A stretch of DNA of 64,000 nucleotides from Tretioscincus oriximinensis (lineage: Eukaryota; Chordata; Lepidosauria; Squamata; Gymnophthalmidae), in NCBI GenBank assembly GCA_022410635.1, contig JAJVDF010001209.1, positions 186,001 through 250,000 of the forward strand, read 5' to 3'. The notes under the pieces are model-generated. The model had not been told where the DNA came from, did no database searches, and saw nothing but the letters and a program-made list of their open reading frames with translations. Every line of letters starts with the position of its first letter. The first letter of the stretch is position 1. The translations under genes were made by a program, and so were the position numbers. Shown here one piece after another: positions 27,201-39,200 of the stretch.

Positions 27201-30200
27201 ACGGACGCTTGTGGTGAGACAGGCAGAAGAGAAGTTCTGCCTGTCTCACTACAAGCATCCGTATGTGCGCATGCACACGCATGCACGCACCCCCTCCCCA
27301 CCTCGTCCCTGTTTTAAGCTGCCAAAATACGTCAGCCCTAGAAATGAGGAACAGAAGAAGCTTCTCACAGATTGCATCGGAATAATTGTCCAATTTATCT
27401 GTCTGTCTGTCCATCCATCCGTCCGCCCATCCATTCACATTTTTATACCGCCCTATACCCGAAGGTCTCAGGGCGGTTAACAATAAAATCACAATTAAAA
27501 ACAGCCACAGCTAAAAACAGGGAAGAGACAGCAGTTTTCTCAGCCAAAGGTCAGGCCAAAGAGGTGCATCTTCAAACATTTTCTGAAAGTGCACAGGGAT
27601 GGTGATTGACGCACCTCGAGGGGGAGACTATTCTATAGTCTAGGGGCTGCCACACAGAAGGCCCTATTCTAGGTTCCCGTTCTCACTGCCACTGAGGGTG
27701 ATGGGACAGTCAGGAGGGCCTCTCCTGCAGATTTTAAGGTACAGGCAGGCACGGGAGAAGGCATCCCTTTAGATATTTGGGGTCCAGATTATGTAAGATT
27801 TTATAGGTGAGACTTAATACTTTGAATTGGGCTCGGTAGCAAATTGGCAGCCAGTGCAGTTCTTTCAGCACTGGTGCGATGTGTATCCGGCCAGTTGAAC
27901 CGGCCAGCAGTCTAGCTGCTGCATTCTGCACCAGCTGCAGCTTCTGAACCATTTTCAAGGCCAGCCCCATATAGAGTGCATTACAATAGTCCAACCTGGA
28001 AGCTACCAGAACATGGATTACTGTGGCCAGATCATCCCTATCAAGAAGTGGCCACAACTGGCGGACCAGACGTAGTTGGAAGCAGGTGCTCCTGGCCACC
28101 NCCTTCACCTGACCTTCAAGTATCAGCGAAGGATCCAGAAGCATCCCCAGATTTCGCACCTGTCCCTTATAGTGCAATTCAAGTCCTAGAAGGTCCTTTT
28201 GTCTAGTCTCATTACTGCAGCAACCAATACAAATGAAAATATAATAATAAAAATATAAATATGATTGCTTCTGGTGCTTTAGGTGTGTGAATGGGGATAG
28301 CTGAGGGGTTTGTGTGTCTTGGAGGGTTGTACTTGGGGGGTGTTCTGTGAAATCTCTTGGTGATAAAGTCAACCCAGTTGACTACAGTTTTCAGTGTTTC
28401 CTTATCTATTATTGGTGGAAGTACTCTTAGACCCATATGAATCCTGCATCGAGCAGGGGGTTGGACCCAATGACCCTGGAGGTCCCTTCCAACTCTATGA
28501 TTCTATGATTCTATGATTCTATGACCCTGTCCCTACTGAACCTTATTCTGAGCTGCATCTCAGTAGAGAGCTTGTCCTCCACATGCCAGTGCAGACGGCA
28601 GCCTCCAATTCTGAGAATCTTGCCCGGAATAAGGCTCAGTAAGGACAGGACCTTCTTTAGAAATAACAATTCAGTATTTAAGATTTATTTTTGTATTGAG
28701 TCATTTTTAATCTTTTTTTTTCTTCCGAAAAAGAAAAAGTCGCAAAAGTAAAAGGTGTTTGGAATGTTCCAATAGAACTGCTAGAATCAGAAGCTGAAAC
28801 TCTGGGAACAAAGTATGTCACTGATGGTGAGTAAAAAAATATCACTGTATGTAATTATTAATATATTCCATGTTTTGGATCTTAGAATCTTGTTTAAAGA
28901 CTAACTGTTTTGTATTTTAATTTGCATTATTTGAGTTGCCAACTGCAATAAAATTTCAGCATCAATGTACTTTGAGTTTGTACGCATAGAAGTAAAATAA
29001 TTTTTATTTTCTACACAAAGGCAGGCTGGTGTAATGCTGCAGTAAACTGTTCATACATTAGCTACAGAAACCTATTATTAGTTTATGTCACAAAGCAGTG
29101 GGTAGTTTTGTTTTAAATAATAATAGGTTCTTACTCGAGTTAGGCTATGTGCATATGATTTTTTTTACCTCTTTTGTAGCGCAATCCCGGGCACAAGTGC
29201 TAAGTGTTTTTCAGTAGTTGATCCGCAATAAATGGCCTTTTTCCCAGAATAAACTATTGCTCAGATATTCAGGCATTGTTCCGGAGAACCCCCGTATTTC
29301 CACAACTGTAGGCGTGTGCACAAATTAGATGTGAGATGATAAAACAATCGAGAACACAGCAGATGTTTCTATTGGTTGCTGCGAGTAAAAACAAATTCTT
29401 GGACTGCACTCTGACAAGATCAATGAATGATGTTATAGAACTGGGGCATGGTGTGCACCTTGCCTTAGTGGGCAAATGACTTTTGTCCTGAGTTCCATCT
29501 TTTGCCTTTCATACATACCTTTGTGAGCTTAGAATTCATAACAATTAGCAAACCTTCATTCTTTAAATCAGTGCCATAGCTGATTTATTATAGCATTCAT
29601 GGTGATAACACAGTTTTGATATAGTTTTGCTTTTCCTTTGATCTCTTGACTTCAACAAAGCATTTGATAAAGTATCTCGTTCCGTCCCTATTGAAAAAAT
29701 GGCCAAGTATGGGATTGACAAAACAACAAAGAGTGGTAATTAATGATCGTACATCAAATTGGAAGAATGTTTCAAGTGGGGTACCACAAGGGTCTGTCCT
29801 GGGTCCAGTGCTGTTTAACACATTTATAAATGACCAAGATGGGGGAACTGAGAGAACACTTATCAAATATTAGTAGCTGCTAATACTTACCAAGAAAAAG
29901 AAGGATTCAAATAGATCTGGACAAGCTGGAACAACAGGGTGATACTAACATAATAATATTTAACAGGGAAAAATGCAATGTCCTACATCTGGGCAAGAAA
30001 AATATTCTTCTCTACAATACTTTAGTCAGACCATACTTAGAATACTGTGTTCAGTTCTGGGGGCCCCAATTTAAAAAGAACATTGATAAACTAGAGCAAG
30101 TCCAAAAGGAACATGTATTAATCCTACTATTCAGCACTCCAGACAGGACAGTTGGCCTTCTCTGTAATTACAAATATTCTATTTTATATTTACAGTTGAA

Positions 30201-33200
30201 AGAGCTGCAAAACAAAAAGCTTTGGCTGCCAAACTGGAGGCAAAAATGAAAGATGTACAAACTGCTTTTGAAGCAGAGGAAGTACAAAAACCTAAATTTG
30301 TTGGTAAGTACAGAACAAAAGGATACAATCACATCAGCAAAATACCCACATTTTGAGTGTTTGGATAAAGTTGGCCGCATATTAATATTGTAAATAGAAT
30401 TTCTTGAACTGGTATCACTCATTTAGAAAAAAAAGTGAATTTGCAATAAATCTTGCCTTTCCTTCTCAGCCATCCATTAGATGGGGACCGTCCATTCATA
30501 GCAAGGCAACACATTTTTGCTGATCTGAGCCCTTGCTTAGTCTTTATTAGTGCGTCTGAGAAATAATTCAGCACAATTTTACTTTTCTTTTGGGTAGCCC
30601 TTTTCTGACCACAGGAGCCACCATGGAAATAAATGCAAAGTCAAAAAACATTAATTCATTTCAGTTCACTATCCCCAATGAGTCAATATATTTTGTGTGT
30701 TTGTGTGAATCTAAACAACCATTTTTCTAGGTGTTTAATTACACACAATTTATTTATTTTATTTACATTTTTATACTATCCAAAGGTCTCAGGGTTAACA
30801 CTAAAAACCAAATTAACAGATGAAAACAGCAGTTTTTTCAGCCAGAAGCCAGGTTAAATGGCACCATCATTAAGCCCTGCCAGTTGTACAGAATGACTTT
30901 ACTGAAATGGTGCATTAGACTTTTTGTTTGTTTTTGTTCTCATCCTAGCCCTTGAAAATAATCTTTTTCAGTTCCAAAGGATGTTATTTTGCTATCAGAC
31001 ACAGAAGACCTTGATGCCATTGAATCATCATATCATAAGATGTTCGGCCTTCAAGTAACTAAAGTACCTGGTAATTTTAAACTAAACTACTACATATATA
31101 GGTGTCCCTTAATGTGTGTTAAGGTTCCGTTTTGCAAAAACATTGTAAACTCAGAAAATATCAGGGAAAATCAAAGGGAAATGCCTTCCCTGTCCCCTCT
31201 CCCCACCAGTGGCCAGTTCTGGATTCCCAGAACTGCATGAGCTTCCAGATAGTTTTAATTATGAATAATGATGGAATATCACATACATTTCCCTGTGAAA
31301 ATACCTGTTTTATTTATTTACTTTTATAAGAAATACCTTCTAGCCTCCAAGCCACTGCTACACCCCCCCTCCCTAATTTCAGTGCTCTTTGTGTTATGAT
31401 CTAGAATCTCCTACTTTACTTTCTACTTGTCAAGTCATCCATTGTGAGTTCAGCCATTACTTAAAGGTAGTTCAAACATCAAAACAACTCACAAATGAAA
31501 AGTACAATAGCTGTTATAAGGATGAATTTATAATTGATTTTTCATTTTTATTCTAAGGTACATTTTGTTCCATTAGTTAAGAAATTGCCTCTAATTTGCA
31601 TTTTCAAAAGGTAAAACGTTATTAATTTTTTCTGTGTATGTTTTTTCCCATTGATCAACTGAACGTTCAGTACTTAAAAAAATAAAGTCAGCAGAACGGA
31701 AAAGAATGGATGAATCAGTTCCTCTGGAAGAAGACCATTTAAGTAAATAAGTTGTTTATGTGTGTGTTTGCTGAACATTATTAAACCCTAATGGAATTAA
31801 GCCTTAGCTATTCAGTGAGCTCTAGGCATTGGGCTTTCTTCTTCTTCTTCTTCTTCTCCTTCTTCTCCTTCTTCTCCTTCTCCTGCTGCTGAGGCTGCTG
31901 CTGCTGCTCCTCTTCCTCTTCCTCTTCCTCTGCTTCTTGTCGTTCTGCATTCTCCTTTTCTTCTTCTTGATCTTCTTCCTCTTCCAGCTAATTTTCTGTA
32001 AGCAGCAAAAATGTTTGCAATCTATGGCCACAGGAAACATTTTTCTGCTTAAAGGAAAGTGGCTGGGGGAGTGGGGGTAATAAGAGGTGTGTGTTTTTGT
32101 GTGGGTTGTGGGTGAGGGGGTAGCAGGGGTGGTAAAAGGCCATTTCTCCCTCCCTTCCCTCATCCTCTTTGCCCCCCCCCTCTCTCTTCCCCCCTTCCTC
32201 CTCTCCCCTTGCAACTTGTGTGTGTTCATTCATTGTCTGCTGCTTTTTATTTGCTTGTCCCTAAACTATTATCTTTGCAGAAGGGGAAATCGACCTTACA
32301 AAGCAATTTATGAACCAGTTATCACACAGCAAGATGCCTTTTCCTTTGTTTCCTAGCCCTACCCCTGTATTACCTGAACCGAGTAGACCTGTTGGTATGT
32401 ATGGCACAGCCTGTTATTCTAGGGCAATGGCGGGATATGTTTGCTGAATGTTCAGTGAAAAGTCTATTTAGGAAAATGATCCTTATACTCCCAGAATTCT
32501 GGTGGTTACTTGTGTGGGTTTTTTTAAGCAGATATATTTCCTGAAACTGAATTTCAACACAAGTCAGATGTCCTTATGGATTTTTAAAGCATAGTAAGCT
32601 CTATGTCAGGATATTTGGACACACAAAATGGTCCTAAGTATACCAGCAGTTATGTTGATAGCAATGGTGATTTAACGGAATGAAATGGTTCATTCTAAAA
32701 GAATCTTGCATACAATGATTGGCTGTAAATATTTCTCACTCCTGAAACTGTTCTGAAGAGTCTGTAGTCATGGTCTAAGGCTATGTCCAGAGAGGGTCAA
32801 CAATCCACTTGAAAGGTGAATTTCTGATGCATTTCCAACACCAAGTGGAATTAAACTTTAAGGAAACAGTGGGCTCTTAAGCATTGGGTTTTAGGTTTTA
32901 GAGCCAGTTATCTGGATTATTGGTTTGCCGGGAAAACCAACTGCTGAATGATTGCCAAAAAAAGCTGTGAAGTGTAGATAATTCTGTGATAAACTGCGAG
33001 GGTGAGAAGTGAAGGAATCTGATACTGATTGCAAATTATCCAAAAGCATTTTAGAGGGGGGATTATGTGCACAGTAAATCTCACATGTCAGCAGCTGACA
33101 GAACAACAAAACTCAGAATATACTGTAAATATACGAAGGAGGTACATTAAAACTTGTGAACTGATAAAATGGATTATCAAGACATTTTGGAATAAACTGT

Positions 33201-36200
33201 TGCCTGGTTCTAATAGACCAGCAAACGTGCTAGCAGTATCTCTCCTGTGTGTTTGTGGGATTTAAGGGAAGCCACAGGTATGGGGAGGGAAACTCCTAGT
33301 GCATTTGCTTGTCTGATAAACTAGCCAGTGGATTTCTTTTGATTGTTTAAGAGAAAAAAGTCTGGCATGAATGGCCTTTCTACCTAAAACACCTTGGATT
33401 TTGAAATGGATCAAACTTGTTACCTACATGATATTTAATAATAGGAATTTAATATTGCCAATTACAATGACCCTATTTTTCCAGCTGCGGATGATTAAAT
33501 ATCTATTTTTGTCACTCTGGGGTGGAGTGTTTTGTATATGGTGGGGAAAGGATTTGTCTTTGTCTCCTGAAAAAAGTTGTATGTTCGTTATGTAATAATA
33601 TTATAGATGTTACATTTTTGTGTATGTCTTTCTATATGTTACCATTTTGCTGTCATTTCATGTGTGTGTGTGTGCGTGTGTGTGTGTGTAAGCAAATAAA
33701 AATATTTATTAAAAAAACTAACCATTGCAGAATTGACCTGACTTTACCCTTGCAACTCTTGACCACGGATGTGTATGTAGGTATTGCTGTTTTTCTTGAG
33801 GGAAGAGATGCCTCGTGACTTACATCAACCATTGTTTATTTATAGCGGAAAAAACAATGGAACAATTGCTAGAGGTCAGGACCCTGCTTCCATCCCAGAA
33901 AACCAACCTGCAACAAGCACTGCGCCTTGCGAAGCAACAGCTACAGCAGCAGCAGCAGCAGCAGAAGCAGCAACTGGAACTGCACCAAAATGCTGTGCTG
34001 GGTGAGTAATGGATCCGTAGTCCGTCTATTAAGATTACGATTACATCATCCCAGACTTCTACAAGCTGAAGGTCCATCCAACCTTTGTTTATCTCTTGCA
34101 CAGTCGCTAAGGAATCCGTCTCTCATCTGGGAGATCGGGTTCTGAAGCCCTGTGTCGGACGTGGCGAGGGGTGAGCACCTTCCGCTAGCCTGTAGCTCTA
34201 GCCAACCCAGTTATTCGAAAGCAAGAATTGCAAGAAATTGCAACTGACTACAAGTAGTGGGACCACCACAGCTTGGTGGGGAAGATAGAATGGAAGCCTT
34301 TGGGCATAATATATCCTTGTAAGCCGCTTTGAGTCCCTTTGAAAGGTGAGAAAAGTGGAGTATAAGAACCAAGTTCTTCTTCTTCTTCTTCTACAAAAGC
34401 ATGAGTTTGGGACGTTTGTCACATGGAACCGCAAGACTCCAGCTTTGGTAGTGTCAGGTGGTGTAAGGAAGCACATCATTACATTGTTCCTGTTACCCTT
34501 TAATGCACCTGTTGTCATGTTTTTTGCAGTAGCTGCTGAGATAAACCCTGCCTCATGATCCTTTGCCTGCCCTGCTTTAGCCAAGATAGGACTCTTGGCT
34601 AAAGCAGGACTCCACTTGTTCCATTTTTCTTAGGAAGAAGCAATGATGGTAGAGAAAAAGCTTTCCCAAATTAAATGAAAAGCGAGGCTTCTCCCCCCAT
34701 GAGACCAGCCTCCTAGCACTAAAAAGGATCCGGCAGCCAATGGCAAAACAGTATCGTGTAGCCAACTGCAAGTTACAATTCCCTGGGATATGGAGACAAT
34801 TTCATAGGCAGGAAAGGCAAATCTCTTCAAGCTCATGGAGTGTCAGCAATGTCCTTTATTGTGCTAAAGTAAGAAATGGCTCTAAAAAAGGCAATTGGGT
34901 TTAGTTTCCGTCTAGAATTGGCTTGTTCACATGTGTTCATCTGGTGCATTCTATATCTTTCTTGGTTTCTTTTTTACTCCTCCTGTACAGTTTTGCTCTT
35001 AGTGTTCTCTCCGGATGATTTGCTCCTTGTCAATAAATCATTTCTTCATTTGCGTCAGCCACAATGGTCCTTCCGTCCTTCCTTCCTTCCTTCCTTCCTA
35101 CCTTCCTTCCTTCCTTTNTCTTTTCCCTTTCCCTCTTCGGCCCCAAGTGTTTCCCTTGCACTGGGAAAATACAGAGGGGCAATTGGGGTTTGGGCTGGGC
35201 AGAAGCACCTTGCCTAAATTAATGAAACAGTCTTTTAACTTGAAGCTTTGGTTGCAGATTAAAGGGAATCAGGCAGGTTAGTGACTCAGTGTTTTTGCAA
35301 CTTGAAGAAGGATTTTATGCCCCACTTTTCTCAACCTGAAGGGAATCAATGCGGTTTACATAAGCAGATTATAAATGCTCTCCTCTTCATAACAGACACC
35401 TTGTGAAGTAGGTGGTGATGAGAGAGGTCCAAAGAAATGTGACTAGCTCAAGGTCACCCGAACGGGAAGGCCACCAGACAAGAGACTCTAACCACAATGC
35501 CAAACTTTGCCAAAAGGGTAAAAATGTTCTGGGACTTCCTTTTCTTTTCATGTACTGCCTTGATCCCTGTGCGTCTGATTTTGGGGCTCTTCTCCTCCTT
35601 CCTGGTCTTGTACTCAACTAGAACTAAATAATTAATTTCTAATTAGTTCATTAGACTAATTTAAAAAATACCATATCAACACTATCTTCTGGTTTGTAGG
35701 AGGTTGGCTGATGTGGAAGTGTAATTTTTCCTTTATGAAGTTGGCTTTTGAGAAACTGAATAGTGTAATAGCTGTAATTTCTTAAGAAGAATTTTGTAAA
35801 AAAAATTGTAATAGATATATGTAAGTCAAAAAGTAAATAAACGGACTATAGTCCCTCACATCGTTCAAATGCATTTATGCTGGCCAAAACATGTGAGAGT
35901 TCATCTGAAAGACAGATCAATAAAGAAATTAGAAAAATTAACCAAATAATTAACCAAGGCATATGAGCAGATATCTCTTACGTTCCCATAACATTATCTG
36001 GTTTATGGTATTTTCCATTAGAATTATTGAGCTGTTCTCTGTTTATGTTACATAGATTGTTTTTAAAATACATTTTAACTTTCAGCTGAAAAGTTTAGGG
36101 GTCTGTCAGTCTTTCTTCCTCAACCACCAGGAACAAGTCGATTCCAAGAATACAGTTTGCAACGCCCCAGACCAGGTAATTTGGATGGTATCCTTATATA

Positions 36201-39200
36201 AAAATGGTTCACAGAGATTACTTTTTTAAAAGGAGGAGGCATATGTGGATTGGGTTTTTACTATAGACTGATAAAATTAAAGATTAGCATGGGGACTCTT
36301 GGAGATTAGATGGCATGTGCTTTCGTAGATACGTCTACTTCTTCAGATGCCCTCCAGGACTTTCTATTAAGACTAACACAGCTATTTCTCTAAATTAGAG
36401 ACTGTGATTGTTCAAGTAGTACATATGCCTCTATCCACACTGGGGCATTATGACGAATCGATCCCGCCATAGTCTACACTAGCATGCAGAAGATAGGTAT
36501 CCATTATCATAGGATAGAATGAATGCTGGTACATAGGGAATGGGGAAAGGTATTTGTTTTTTTAAATGTGGGGTGTGTGCACATGAGGTTTCCCTTCTGT
36601 AATGGTAGGATCAGCATGAAAAACCCAGGAAAAAAGCTCCATTGCCCTAAAATGAGAAATTGCTGATGTTTTCCAAAGTGGCTGAGTCTGTAGACACGGA
36701 GGCAAGATGCTTTCCTGTGTGCACGATCTTTGACATGATTCCCAGGATACTACGAGAACACGCTAGGACAAAATCTCATACAGAGCATCCAGCAAAGGAG
36801 CTAGCAGCACTTTGAGACTAACTTGAGAAAAGTGGTTGGCATAAGCTTTCGTAGACAGGTCTACTTCTTCAGAAGCTTCAGGCCATCTGAAGAAGTAGAC
36901 CTGTCTACGAAAGCTTATGCCAACCACTTTTCTCAAGTTAGTCTCAAAGTGCTGCTAGCTCCTTTGCTGGACTTTCTGCTAGACTAACACGGCTATTTCT
37001 CTGAAATTGACATACAGAGCATGTTCAGTATTTACTTTCTGTTCCATGTGGATTTAAAGGTTTTCTAATTGTTTGTTTGCAAAAGGATGAGGGGACGTAT
37101 GCATAGGTTCGCAATTGAGTCCTTCCAAATATAAAAACAATTGTGATTCCTAACATGTCATGTGGCAGGACCTCATTTCTTCTTGACCAAACCTCTACAT
37201 ACGTTTGGAGCTATCAGCCTGGTTCACAGTCTTGTTCATTAGGTAGATGCTACTTGACACATTTTAGTTATCAAGAAATGCAAAAGTGTTGTTGATGTTC
37301 TTGTTTATTATTGTTATTGTTATTGTTATTATTATTATCCACTATGTTTAATGATGAAGATAAGAGATCTTCAGGTCTAGCACAGGATATGATTATTATC
37401 TTTGTGGCAGTTCCTACTGCTACTACTTTTGTGGAATCAATTTGTAGCTATTTTTATCATCTCATAGTAAAAATGATTTAATTCATAAACAATATTATAT
37501 TTTGAATATGTTTTTGTGTGTTTCCTAAACAGTGTGGGAATCAAGCCAGCTACCTCAAAAGGACTATTTGCAAAAGATAGCTTTGTTAAAACGAAAGCTG
37601 TTTGCGACAGAGACCAAAGGTATTGTGATGGGCAAGGGTTTGTACTTCCTGTTGAGACACTTAGTCCTAGGCTTATTCCTCTTCTACAGCCACATGTAGA
37701 ACAAATGAGAGGGAATCTTCCCTTTCCCTGGGCTGTTCCAAATAGCCACCCAATCTGAGATACCATAGAACTGAGGGACATTCGAAAGGGTGTGTGGTTC
37801 TCCCTGCTGCAAACTTGGAGCACTCATTTTGGCAGTGCAGCAGATTACACCATGAAATGCAATTCTTAATACCTGCCTGGTGTACTTGGGAATAGCAATG
37901 AACATTGTGCCCNCTCCATAGCCAGTGTGAGGTGTTGTCCTGGAATAGCCTTTCAAATGCAGAAGGTATGTCTTGGGACTGTGAAACCATTGCTCCATTG
38001 GTAACGATACTGTTGAGTTGAACTTGACTCCTGAAATTGACATGGATTTTTTCTAGAAATTAGAAATAGTCTGGGTTTTTATTGTGACCACTTATCAAAG
38101 AACTATCAAAGCTTTTTAAGATCAACCACTCAAAGTGCTGCCAGTTTCCAAGACCACGAAAAGGTATTAGTTTTGAAAGGGAGACAGGGAGAAGAATGAA
38201 TGCATACTGGTTTGCTTTCGATTGTATATTTTATTTCTGCCTAGTGGAACTAACCCATTATGTTATGATAATGCAACTAGCTCTAGGCCTGCCCCCCTTG
38301 CTCCCATCCACTCCCTCCCTTGCTCCCCCCATCCCTCTTTCACTTAAGTTTCTTTCATTCCTTATTTTTGTTTTCATTTCCTTCATCTTTCTTACCTTCT
38401 TCCTTTCTTTTTTATCTTCCTTCCATCTTTTATCTATTCCTTACTTTGTTCATCCTTTCCTTCCCAATACTGGTTCCAGTACTTAGCCCTGGGGTATTCC
38501 CCATCTCACATCTTTCCACCCAGAAAATTGTCCACTTACTACTTCTCTCTATTTTCTGCCTTTTAGCTGGTTTCCAGCCCATGACTCTGGTCTCTAGAAG
38601 CTGCCAAAGTCCTGAGCCATGTCATTGGTCTCTGGAGGCTGCCAAAGTTCCAAGCCCTGTCATTGGAATGTTGGACTCTTCTGTATGCTTTTTATTATAT
38701 GTACAGATAGGAGAAATTATCCAAACAAGTAATCCTGTTTAAAGGCAGAAATTGCATTGAACTATGCAAAGTTATTTTTAGATGACATTATGAAGGTCTT
38801 GTACAGAAATATATCAATTTACAAATATTTTGGATGCTCTGAATTTGACTAGCATTTTTCTTAATGCATCTTAATGGTTTTCATCATACCAGGAATTCCC
38901 CCACAACGCCTTCAGGGACTAATTCATACAGTTTCTCGAGGACAAACACCTGTAAGTAGCTGTAGCTTTTTACCCTAAACGTGAGCTCTGGAGATGTGCA
39001 ACGGGCTGTTCAAACAAGCCTTTCACGGCCCAGTGTGCAGCCTGGTATTCAAGCACTCTCTTATGGATTTCTAAATATACAAAAATCAAGCAGAGTCATA
39101 GCCAAAGATCGCAGTTCAATGAGCATATAAGTAAACATGTTAACAGTCATATCCTGCCGAATGATATATGAACTAGAAATTTAAAAAATGTATATTTCAT

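Noticed and set aside
26908..27492. Overlapping frames of 181 and 194 codons on opposite strands
   Set aside because: Self-complementary foldback DNA explains both.
31822..32233. Arg/Lys-rich and Leu-rich frames of 80-135 codons
   Set aside because: Product of TTC/TCC repeats, with no splice context or coding bias.
33355..33410. Possible exon after 'attgtttaag' reading [16 protein letters not shown]
   Set aside because: Ends in a stop with no donor, and no similarity to the repeats beyond KKV.
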